From Acidovorax sp. 1608163 (GTDB taxonomy: Bacteria; Pseudomonadota; Gammaproteobacteria; Burkholderiales; Burkholderiaceae_C), in the NCBI RefSeq assembly GCF_003669015.1, contig NZ_CP033069.1:3048501-3112500 (forward strand): 64,000 nt of DNA, in the 5' to 3' direction. The notes under the pieces are model-generated. The model worked only from the letters and a program-made list of their open reading frames with translations, ran no database searches and was not told the DNA's origin. Each line of letters starts with the position of its first letter. Position 1 is the first letter of the stretch. Below are positions 34,023 through 44,918 of this stretch, one piece after another. Position numbers and translations under genes: made by a program.

Positions 34023-35309
34023 ATGGCCCATTCACCCCACCGTTCACCCCATGATCCCAGCGCGCTCCCCAAACACAGCATGCTCACGTTGGCGCCCCGG
34101 CAGGCTTGGGCCATGCTGCTGGCGCTGGTCAGCGGCTTTGCGTTGAGCCAGGCGTTTCGCACCATCACGTCCATCATGGCCACGGGCTTGCGTGCCGAAT
34201 TTTCGCTATCGGCCCAGGCACTGGGGGTGTTTGCAGGTACGTTTGCCTTTGCGTTCGGGGTGATGCAGCTGTTCATGGGCATAGGCATTGACGTGTATGG
34301 AGTGCGGCGCACGCTGCTGGTGGTGTTTCCGCTGGCCGTCTTGGGGGCAGCCCTGTCCGCACTGGCACCCAGCTACGGCGCCGTGCTGGTGGGGCAGGCG
34401 TTGATTGGGGTGGGCTGCGCACCGGCGTTTTTGGTGTGCACGGTGTTCATCGCCCGCCACTTTGCACCGTCACAGTTTGCAGCCGTGTCTGGCGTAGCCA
34501 TGGGGGTGGGCGGGCTGGGCATGCTGTTCACCGGCACACCGCTGGCCTGGCTGGTGCAGCAATCGTCATGGCGCATGGGGTTTGGCGTGCTGGCCGCGTT
34601 GGCGGCACTGGCCTGGGGCTTGATTTACTGGAGGGTGCGCGAGCCCGCAACGCCAACGCACGAGAGCCAGACCCGCGAATCATTGCCCCAGGCAGTGCGC
34701 GGCTTTGGCGCACTGTTTTTGCTGCCCCACACGGCGGGCATCATGCTGCTGGCGCTGGTGACGTATGCCGCCATGCTGTCGCTGCGCGGGCTGTGGCTGG
34801 GGCCATTGCTGATTGAGCGGCATGGCTACTCTCTGGTGGCCAGTGGCAATGTGGCGGTGGCCGTATCGCTGGTGTCGTTGCTCAGCCCTGCGATGTTTGG
34901 GCGACTTGACCCGGGGCCTGGGCGCCGCCGCCAATGGATCAAGGGCTTCACCACCATGATGGTCGTGCTGTTTGCGGCCATCGGTTTTCTGCGCCAGGAG
35001 TGGCTGGACGTGGGCGGGGCCATCGCTGTGGGCCTGCTGTCGGGCTATATGGTGCTGCAGTATTCGGACGTGCGCTCGTCCTATGCCCCCGACGTGACCG
35101 GCCGCGCCATGGCGGTGTTCACCATGGCACTGTTTCTGGGGGTCGCACTGATGCAATGGGTGACTGGCGCAGCCGCATCCGTTGCTGCCATGCAGGGCGC
35201 TGACCCTTATGTGGCGGTGATGCTGACTATTGCAGCCATGCTGGCGTTGGGGGTGACCGCGTTTGCGTGCCTGCCAGGCCCCACCGCGGCGCGCGCCAGC
35301 GGCGGCTAA
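34023..35309 (+). CDS. MFS transporter
   Basis: A ~428-residue 12-span major facilitator. Seen are the span-2/3 loop GIGIDVYGVRRTLLVVFPLA (Motif A-like DxxGxRR) and conserved GVGCAPAFLVCTVFIARHFA. Substrate cannot be inferred. Start 34023 (MAHSPHRSPHDP) is chosen, with Met 34080 as the alternative. It is divergent from the secreted three-repeat protein, with a repeat copy after its stop. Confidence 0.85.
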   Translation: MAHSPHRSPHDPSALPKHSMLTLAPRQAWAMLLALVSGFALSQAFRTITSIMATGLRAEFSLSAQALGVFAGTFAFAFGVMQLFMGIGIDVYGVRRTLLVVFPLAVLGAALSALAPSYGAVLVGQALIGVGCAPAFLVCTVFIARHFAPSQFAAVSGVAMGVGGLGMLFTGTPLAWLVQQSSWRMGFGVLAALAALAWGLIYWRVREPATPTHESQTRESLPQAVRGFGALFLLPHTAGIMLLALVTYAAMLSLRGLWLGPLLIERHGYSLVASGNVAVAVSLVSLLSPAMFGRLDPGPGRRRQWIKGFTTMMVVLFAAIGFLRQEWLDVGGAIAVGLLSGYMVLQYSDVRSSYAPDVTGRAMAVFTMALFLGVALMQWVTGAAASVAAMQGADPYVAVMLTIAAMLALGVTAFACLPGPTAARASGG

Positions 35310-35399
35310 AACCGGGTGCGCCGGGCCCACTGACCGACGCAGCAGCCGTGCCTCCACAGTTCGGAGAGACAGAACCAAGCCCGGGGATTACACATAAAA

Positions 35400-35453
35400 T
35401 AGCCCCGCAACGCTTTTGATTCAAGCGCAAGCAGCTACAAAAAAGGTAGCAAA
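35400..35453 (+). repeat. Dispersed palindromic repeat, copy 6
   Basis: AGCCCCGCAACGCTTTTGAT, AAGCGCAAGCAGCTAC, then an A-run and GTAGCAAA. It lies between the MFS gene and the AraC-type regulator; the left arm is worn. Confidence 0.7.
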
Positions 35454-35509
35454 CACCACCCAATGCTTTGGCCCTGCGCCAAGCGCACCGCCCCCGTTCC
35501 CACCCTACG

Positions 35510-36733
35510 ATGCAAACCCCCAACGGGCTGGAAATGGCCCTGCTTCAACCGCTGTACGCCCGGCTTTCTGACCGCCCTGCATTACTGACCACCCTGCAAG
35601 CCCAACTCGGCTTGCGCCCGGTGAACGGCCAGGGCCAGGACCTGATGGCCACCTCGGGGCTGCTGAACTTGCTGGAGCTGCTGCACGCTGAGGGCGAACC
35701 CCACATCGGCGCCTGGCTGGCCATGCAAACCGACCTGAGCATTGGTGGCGGCATTGCCTACTACCTGCGCAGTTGCGCCACGCTGGAAGCAGCGCTGAAC
35801 GAAATTCTGCGCTTGCGCAGCCGTATCCTGCCGGACGGAGAACTCAGTGTTCAGACCACGGGGCCACAAGTGCGTGTGGTGTTGCAGCCCAGCTACCAAA
35901 CACGGCGCCTGGGCAGGCTGTTGCGTTATGAAGGCATTTTGGGTTGGCTGATGCGTTTGCTTGCGCATTGCGCCGCTGGGCCACTGCACCCGCTGGCAAT
36001 CGACCTGATGACACCCCAGAGTGACCAGGCAGAGCAACTGGCCGCCATGTTGGGCGTCATGCCCCGCTTTGATCGCAGTGAATTCGCAGTCAGCTACCCC
36101 ACAGCGCTGCTGGCGCAGCCATTGCCCGGAAGCAACCCCGCACTGCTTGCGGCCCTGCGGCCCTCGCTGGACTACATGCTGCCTCCCATCCAACACACCG
36201 TCAGCACCACGGAACAATTGCGTGAGTGGCTGGCAGCCCTGCCTTACCACGGGCTGGCAACCCAAACCAACGCTGCCCGCGCCTTCAACTGCGGCACCAG
36301 TTCATTGCGCAGGCGCCTGGCCAGCGAGGGCACCAGTTTTTCGGCGCTGGTGCAAATGGACCGCCGTGCGCGAGCACTGCAGGAGCTGGTGTTTGGCGAG
36401 AGCTGCATAGAGGCCATTGCCACGCACCTGGGCTATGCAGACCGCACCAGCTTGGAGCGGGCTTTTGGCGGCTGGTTTGGCTACCGCCCGGCCCAACTGC
36501 GCAGTGAACTTGCGGCCGCATGGCCTGCCCTGAAAGACCGCCACGCGGCACTGCGTGCGGTGGACACTACCCTGTGCGGCGACGACCCGCAGGCGTGGCT
36601 TGCCGCCGCTGCGGCCATACACCCCAGGCCCCAGGCCGAAGTGCACGGCCACCGCCTGGCCGCTCTGCTGATGTGTGCGACTGGTATGCCCCCAGCCGCG
36701 ATACAGCGCATGCGGGACCAAGGCAGACACTGA
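35510..36733 (+). CDS. AraC family regulator with short HDOD-like tail
   Basis: A 407-residue regulator. An AraC_N-like (PF12625-type) N-terminal domain (MALLQPLYARLSDRPALLTT, RLLRYEGILGWLMR) is followed by an AraC helix-turn-helix (ARAFNCGTSSLRRRLASEGT, IATHLGYADRTSLERAFGGW). The last ~60 residues (GHRLAALLMCATGMPPAAIQ) match only the end of the HDOD-like domain of its paralogue at 40867. It is 777 bp past the DUF2726-like gene's far end and co-oriented with that paralogue. Probably regulates the region between them. Confidence 0.82.
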   Translation: MQTPNGLEMALLQPLYARLSDRPALLTTLQAQLGLRPVNGQGQDLMATSGLLNLLELLHAEGEPHIGAWLAMQTDLSIGGGIAYYLRSCATLEAALNEILRLRSRILPDGELSVQTTGPQVRVVLQPSYQTRRLGRLLRYEGILGWLMRLLAHCAAGPLHPLAIDLMTPQSDQAEQLAAMLGVMPRFDRSEFAVSYPTALLAQPLPGSNPALLAALRPSLDYMLPPIQHTVSTTEQLREWLAALPYHGLATQTNAARAFNCGTSSLRRRLASEGTSFSALVQMDRRARALQELVFGESCIEAIATHLGYADRTSLERAFGGWFGYRPAQLRSELAAAWPALKDRHAALRAVDTTLCGDDPQAWLAAAAAIHPRPQAEVHGHRLAALLMCATGMPPAAIQRMRDQGRH

Positions 36734-36786
36734 GGACTTGTTCAAAGTGCGCCCGCAGGCGATAGGCGCCAGCGCAAGTCTGATGC

Positions 36787-37536
36787 TCAATCCGGCGAGG
36801 AACGCGGCCCGTCCAATGGGGCAATGAACGAGTCGTACTGTTGCCAGGAGCCCGAATAAAAAGCACTCTCCTGCGGCCCCTCTTCGGCACTGGAAAGCAC
36901 CACGCTCTCGCGCTCGACAGCCGCAGAGCCAGCGTCACCGCGCAAAACCTGGCGCCTGTTTTCAATGGCGGCGTGCAGCTCCCAACGAGCTGCGATGAAT
37001 TCACTCTCACCGCTATAGGAACGACTGCGGGAGAGTTCAGCATCCCCCAACAGCTCCAGACGAATCTCTTCCATCGACGGCAAGCGATCCGCCTGTACCA
37101 CGCTATAGGCAATAGAGCAGCGTGACAACAGCGCCCGCCGGAACTGGCGGTGGCTGCGGGGTAAATGCTCCCCCTCCTTGAGCACGTCGATACAGCCGAG
37201 CACATGCCCTTGTGGGGTACACACAGCAAACGTGCAGTACATGCCGCGCAGCAAAGGGTGCCAGCGCAAGCCGCCCTCTCGCGAGGGCGAGCGGGTAAAG
37301 CAGGTCACCGGTGTTTTCACCAAGATCTGGTAGCCACCAAACACATGCTGCAGCCAAAGCCAGACCTTGAGTTCTTCTGCAGAAACCACGGCGCGCGCCT
37401 GAAGGGGCCAGCGCCTTGGCGGGCGCAGGCTGCGTGCAGCCATCCACCCCATCCATCCGCGGCAAATGAGCGCGCCAGTCAACGCCGCCAACAGCGCCAT
37501 CAGAGCTGTCTCGAGCCCCACAAAATTCCGAATCAT
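36787..37536 (-). CDS. DUF2726-like membrane-anchored protein
   Basis: A 249-residue protein from MIRNFVGLETALMALLAALT, a single N-terminal membrane span. The middle (VVSAEELKVWLWLQHVFGGY, HPLLRGMYCTFAVCTPQGHV, GCIDVLKEG) resembles DUF2726, a nuclease-fold-like domain, though catalytic residues are unclear. The C-terminus is Ser/Glu-rich. It lies in the same direction as, and just downstream of, the metallopeptidase gene. Function unknown. Confidence 0.6.
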   Translation of the reverse strand: MIRNFVGLETALMALLAALTGALICRGWMGWMAARSLRPPRRWPLQARAVVSAEELKVWLWLQHVFGGYQILVKTPVTCFTRSPSREGGLRWHPLLRGMYCTFAVCTPQGHVLGCIDVLKEGEHLPRSHRQFRRALLSRCSIAYSVVQADRLPSMEEIRLELLGDAELSRSRSYSGESEFIAARWELHAAIENRRQVLRGDAGSAAVERESVVLSSAEEGPQESAFYSGSWQQYDSFIAPLDGPRSSPD

Positions 37537-37593
37537 GCAATTCTCAAAGAATGGCGCTGCCGTAGAGATCGGCATGCGCCATTTCAAACCCCA

Positions 37594-40598
<3,005 letters not shown>

Positions 40599-40866
40599 GT
40601 TTTCAAATCCTGTTGGGTGAAATATGGGCGTGCACGACGTCGTTGCAGCCGCTTTGGTCTGGTAGGGGTTGCGCCCATGCCAGCCCGTGAAGCCGTCTTG
40701 CACAGCCCCCTGGCCAAAGGAGGCGGAGGTTACCGTCGCACAAGCTCAGTACACATGGCAATAGCGCTCAAGCTATCCACATCCGCTGTGCGCTGCTTCG
40801 CCCCGCGCCACCCCGCACGCACCCGCCAGATATATTTGCGCCCCTGATTACCACCATGGGTTTGGT

Positions 40867-42582
40867 TTGACTTCAACGCACATCGCAGGGGTAGCGCTGG
40901 AAATGCGCTGGCTGCAGCCGCTGTATCGCCGTCTGTCCGATCGGCCGGATCTGCTGCGCGCGTTGGAACGCGATACGGGCCTGAGGCGCACCGATCTCAG
41001 CGACCACCGCGTGATGGAGCACGCATCGTTTTGCGACCTGATCGAGCGGCTGCACGCACAAGGAGAGCCTCATATCTGCGCTTGGCTGGCGCTGCAGTTT
41101 GATCCCGGCGTGGGCTTTGGGCAGTTGTATTACTTGCGTAGCTACTCCAAGCTGCGCGAGATGCTGGCTGAGCTCATGATCTACCCGCCCGTCATCTTTC
41201 CGTTTGGATGCTTTCGCTTTTTTGTCGATTGGGATGAGGACAGTTTCGAGGTGCACCTTAAGCCCTACCAAGCCCCCACGCGCCTGGCATCTCGGTTGCT
41301 GGAGGAAGGTGCACTGGCCTGGATCCAGCGCATATTCGATCTCAGCCTGACGCAGCGCCACGCGCCACTGGCGGTGTGCTCCGTCGCATCGCCATCCACC
41401 GGCAAAGAGCCGCTGCACGCACTGCTGGGCGCACCAGTGCAGTTTGATGCGCCCTATAGCGCCATGCGCTATCCAGCCCACCTTCTGGACCAGATGCTTC
41501 CCGGCGGCAATCCCCGAATCAAGCATGCGATACGCGGATGCTATTCGGCCTTGGTGTGCAACAGTGACGCACCAACCCCCCTGAGCGTGCAGCTGCTCGG
41601 CTGTTTTTTGTCGCCCGATGGCACCCGCGATGTCAGCCTCGAAAGCATGGCGTCACGTCTGGGTTTGGGCCGCAGCCAATTGCGCAGCCAGTTGAGTGCG
41701 CAGGGCATGCGCTTCTCAGACATCCACAACGCACACCGCCGCCGCCTGGCCTTCCAACTGTTGGTTCTGGAGGGTGCGCCGGTAGAGTCCGTGGTGCGCA
41801 GCCTGGGCTATGCCAGCCGCTTCGCGTTCGAGCGGGCCTTTGCAAAGTGGTTTGACACCACGCCCACCTTGGCGCGCAAAGATCGCTTGCAACTGGGGCC
41901 TGCCGTCATCGCAGAAGACTGGAGTGATCCAGCAGCCCTGATGCGCATGCTCCCCCCAGCCGCACACAATGCACTGGACGCCCATGGCCTGGAGGATCTT
42001 CAACAACCCCTGGCATCGCTGCTGCAAGCCTACCTGCTGGGTTTTGCGAGCCGTGCCAATTACGGGGGCAAGCCACTGAAGCACTGGCAGGATCTGAAAC
42101 GGCAGCTCGGGGTAGAGCATGTCAATCAGTTGATCAAAGGACTGTTGTTGCAGACCGGGCCGGGGCGCCCTGTGGCCGATCTGGAGCCCATCTGGCAAGC
42201 CAGCACCGAGGCGTTGGCTCGCTTGCCATCGCTGCATTGGTTTATGGAACTGAGGGCCGAAGCACAACAACGGACCATGCAAGTTGTCGCATGGTACGAG
42301 GTGGGCGCTCTGTTGATGTACAGGATGCTGGGCAAACCCTATGGCCGCCTGCTGCGCGAAGCACCTTTTCTGCCCCGAGCGCTGGTATTGGAGCAAGAGC
42401 GCCAGCGCTTTGGGTTGGACCGCCACACTGCAGGCGCACTGTTACTCGCTGCCTGGGGTCTGCCGAGCGACGCCATCCGCGCGCAACGCGCAGCCGGCCA
42501 GCCAACCACGCCCGAGGCGCTGAGGGTGTGCGCTTTGTTCGCCCCTCAACGCGCAGAGGCCCTTGGCACGCACGGCCAATAG
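40867..42582 (+). CDS. AraC family regulator fused to HDOD-like domain
   Basis: A 571-residue protein paralogous to the regulator at 35510. The N-terminal domain is VALEMRWLQPLYRRLSDRPD and AWLALQFDPGVGFGQLYYLR. An AraC helix-turn-helix covers ~255-335 (MASRLGLGRSQLRSQLSAQG, SLGYASRFAFERAFAKWF). Residues ~370-560 resemble HDOD (LKRQLGVEHVNQLIKGLL, RFGLDRHTAGALLLAAWGLP) without HD metal ligands. The TTG start at 40867 is uncertain; Met 40903 is an alternative. It is divergent from the metallopeptidase, a likely target. Confidence 0.75.
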   Translation: MTSTHIAGVALEMRWLQPLYRRLSDRPDLLRALERDTGLRRTDLSDHRVMEHASFCDLIERLHAQGEPHICAWLALQFDPGVGFGQLYYLRSYSKLREMLAELMIYPPVIFPFGCFRFFVDWDEDSFEVHLKPYQAPTRLASRLLEEGALAWIQRIFDLSLTQRHAPLAVCSVASPSTGKEPLHALLGAPVQFDAPYSAMRYPAHLLDQMLPGGNPRIKHAIRGCYSALVCNSDAPTPLSVQLLGCFLSPDGTRDVSLESMASRLGLGRSQLRSQLSAQGMRFSDIHNAHRRRLAFQLLVLEGAPVESVVRSLGYASRFAFERAFAKWFDTTPTLARKDRLQLGPAVIAEDWSDPAALMRMLPPAAHNALDAHGLEDLQQPLASLLQAYLLGFASRANYGGKPLKHWQDLKRQLGVEHVNQLIKGLLLQTGPGRPVADLEPIWQASTEALARLPSLHWFMELRAEAQQRTMQVVAWYEVGALLMYRMLGKPYGRLLREAPFLPRALVLEQERQRFGLDRHTAGALLLAAWGLPSDAIRAQRAAGQPTTPEALRVCALFAPQRAEALGTHGQ

Positions 42583-42659
42583 CTTGCCCATCGGCCAATG
42601 CGGCAACAACAGGGCGGGCACAATCACCGGCCACGCACCTTTGATGGAAAGACGGCCCT

Positions 42660-43556
42660 GTGAACCTCATTCAACTGAATGACCTCAGAAGCGAGGACAT
42701 CCGGCATATCTGGTCCCTCGTGACCTCGCCCGCACCTGCATTGGACGGCACGGTAGCCTGGTCATTCGAAGGCAACGGTATCCGCACCCGAACGACGTTC
42801 ATCGAGGCCTTTCGAAGACTCGGGTTGGCGTTCACAGAGCTTCCCAATTTGCTCAAGACCAGCGAGCGCACCTGTGATCTGGCAGGCTACCTGGACCCGT
42901 TTTTCCGCATGTATGTGGTGCGCGAAGCCAACCATGCCAGGCTGGCCGAATTCGCTGCGGCATCAAAACGGCCTGTGATCAATGCCATGTCTGCCCAGGG
43001 GCACCCCTGCGAGGTGCTGACAGATGCGTACTTTGTCGATACGCACATCAAGCCCCTGTCGCAGGCGCGCGTATGCCTGTGGGGGCCCAGCACCAATGTG
43101 TTCCGCTCTTGGCACGAACTGGCCCGAGTGCTGGGATTAGAGCTGGTGCAGATCTGCCACCGGAGCTTTCACGAGGCGCTGCCTCACGTGTCTTTCGCTG
43201 AGCCTTTCGCAGTGCAGGGGCCGGTGGACGTGGTGATCACGGACAGCTGGCCCGCAGGCGCTGGAACCGGCCACGAAGCCCCGATCGACCTTGCGCCACT
43301 GACCGCAGAACATCTGGCCACGCTGGGCCATCCAGCATTGCTGCCAACGCCGCCTTTCACCCTGGGCCGGGAGCTGACAGTGGACCCGTTGGACTACCCC
43401 GGCTTTGTGGGCTACCGCCAAAAGGAACTGCTGCTGCCAGTGCACATCGCCATCCTCCGATGGGCATTGGACAATGCCTGCGCACGGGAGACTGTCAACG
43501 CCCCAAAGCGGCCGGCTGGCGACACGAGGTGTTCCATGGGCCCAAAAATTTCATAA
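42660..43556 (+). CDS. Divergent carbamoyltransferase-fold protein
   Basis: A 298-residue relative of ornithine/aspartate carbamoyltransferases starting at GTG 42660. The phosphate-binding STRTR motif is replaced by GNGIRTRTTFIEAFRRLG, the HPxQ motif is HPCEV (Glu for Gln), and HCLP is absent (a LLPTPPF stretch occurs instead). It keeps the two-domain length. It may bind a different amino acceptor or act non-catalytically. It follows the AraC-HDOD gene after 77 bp and could be in its regulon. Confidence 0.68.
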   Translation: MNLIQLNDLRSEDIRHIWSLVTSPAPALDGTVAWSFEGNGIRTRTTFIEAFRRLGLAFTELPNLLKTSERTCDLAGYLDPFFRMYVVREANHARLAEFAAASKRPVINAMSAQGHPCEVLTDAYFVDTHIKPLSQARVCLWGPSTNVFRSWHELARVLGLELVQICHRSFHEALPHVSFAEPFAVQGPVDVVITDSWPAGAGTGHEAPIDLAPLTAEHLATLGHPALLPTPPFTLGRELTVDPLDYPGFVGYRQKELLLPVHIAILRWALDNACARETVNAPKRPAGDTRCSMGPKIS

Positions 43557-43615
43557 AAAGCAGCCCTAGCGCTCTACTGAAAAGCGTTAGCAGCTATATA
43601 TTTAATAGCAAAAAT
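43556..43615 (+). repeat. Dispersed palindromic repeat, copy 7
   Basis: CCCTAGCGCTCTACTGAAAA, GCGTTAGCAGCTATAT, then AATAGCAAAAA. It overlaps the end of the carbamoyltransferase-like gene and lies between it and the convergent FAD monooxygenase gene. Confidence 0.75.
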
Positions 43616-43619
43616 CTTC

Positions 43620-44855
43620 TTAACGACTGGCATCACCCACATCGCCCCGGTACAGCCAGGGCACATCCAGCACCCGTTCGCCCAGCAGCTTGAGCGACCA
43701 GTCGCGCCCCCAGCGCACCGGGCCGGTGGCGTGAAAGATGCGTCCGTTGCGCGTGGAGCGGGCTTGCACCCTTGCATTGCGCTGCCAGCGGTTGACGGCG
43801 TAGCGGCGCAGGCGCAGCGGCACGTCCAGGTCGTGCATGGACAAGGCGCTTTCGAGCTGGGCGGCGTCTTCAATCGCCATGCCTGCACCCTGCGCCAAGT
43901 AGGGGCGCATGGGGTGGGCTGCGTCGCCCAGCAGTGCCACCAGGCCCTGGGCCATCTCGTCGGGGTTGCGCACGGGGGGCCGGTCACACAGGGGCCACAG
44001 GCGCCAGCCGCTGCCTGCGGCCTCTACGCTGTGCACGGCGTGCTGCAGTGCGGTGCTGGTACCGAGCAGGGCATCTTCCAGGTCGCGGGCGTTGGCGTCG
44101 TGGTCCCAGGTTTCCAGGTTGGCGGGGGCGGGGCCTTGCACGATGACCACCAGGTTTTGCAGCTCGCCCCGGCGCACGGGGTACTGCACCATGTGCAGGC
44201 GCGGGCCCAGCCAGGCGGTGACCTGGCGCGTGCGCAAAGAGGGTGGCAGCGCGCTTTGAGGCACCAGGGCGCGGTAGGCCAAGTGCCCCGTCACCCGGGG
44301 GGTTTGGTAGCCCAGCAGCTGGGTGCGGGTGCGGCTCCACAGGCCGTCGGCGCCAATCAGGGCGTCACCCTCGATCTCTTTGCCCTGGCTGGTGCGCACC
44401 GTCACCACGGTCTCGGCCCCTGGCACGCTTTGGGCGGTGGTGCTGGCATCCACAAAGGATTCGATGGCCAGGCCCTGGTGCAGTTGGGCGTCGGTGTAGC
44501 GCTGCACGCCCTCGTGCAGCAGGGCATGCAGGTCGGCGCGGTGGATGGTGGCGTAGGCTGCTCCGTAGCGCTGCACCGCCGTGCGGCCCAGCGCCAGCGT
44601 GCCCAGCTCTTGCCCGCTGAGGGCGCTGCGCACCTGCAGTTTGTCGGGGAAGGCCGCGACTTGCTGCAAGGCCTTTTGCAGGCCCCAGGCCTGCAGGCAG
44701 CGCACCACGTTGGGCCCCAGTTGCACGCCTGCGCCCACCTCAGAGAACGCCGCCACGCGCTCGTACATGCGCACGTCCCACCCTGCGCGCGACGCGGCCA
44801 GTGCCGCAGCCATGCCGCCAATGCCGCCTCCTGCAATCAATACCTGCTTTTTCAT
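43620..44855 (-). CDS. FAD-dependent aromatic monooxygenase (3-hydroxybenzoate 6-hydroxylase-like)
   Basis: A 411-residue flavoprotein hydroxylase. MKKQVLIAGGGIGGMAAALA is the Rossmann GxGxxG, VGAGVQLGPNVVRCLQAWGL follows, then EGDALIGADGLWSRTRTQLL (DG motif) and VALLGDAAHPMRPYLAQGAG (GD motif). The closest functional families are 3-hydroxybenzoate 6- and salicylate 1-monooxygenases, so a ring-hydroxylating catabolic role is expected. The substrate is unproven. The start was moved in to the Met before the Rossmann motif. Its 5' end lies beside the GGDEF-EAL stop. Confidence 0.85.
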   Translation of the reverse strand: MKKQVLIAGGGIGGMAAALAASRAGWDVRMYERVAAFSEVGAGVQLGPNVVRCLQAWGLQKALQQVAAFPDKLQVRSALSGQELGTLALGRTAVQRYGAAYATIHRADLHALLHEGVQRYTDAQLHQGLAIESFVDASTTAQSVPGAETVVTVRTSQGKEIEGDALIGADGLWSRTRTQLLGYQTPRVTGHLAYRALVPQSALPPSLRTRQVTAWLGPRLHMVQYPVRRGELQNLVVIVQGPAPANLETWDHDANARDLEDALLGTSTALQHAVHSVEAAGSGWRLWPLCDRPPVRNPDEMAQGLVALLGDAAHPMRPYLAQGAGMAIEDAAQLESALSMHDLDVPLRLRRYAVNRWQRNARVQARSTRNGRIFHATGPVRWGRDWSLKLLGERVLDVPWLYRGDVGDASR

Positions 44856-44918
44856 CCGCGCATTGTCGGGCCTGCGGGGGCGCCCAGGGCCTGCACAGGC
44901 CCTGCCCCAGATCAAGTT

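Noticed and set aside
40756..40780. Tenth repeat copy near CAATAGCGCTCAAGCTATCC
   Set aside because: Only a short AGCGCT/AGCTA similarity; arms and tail are missing.
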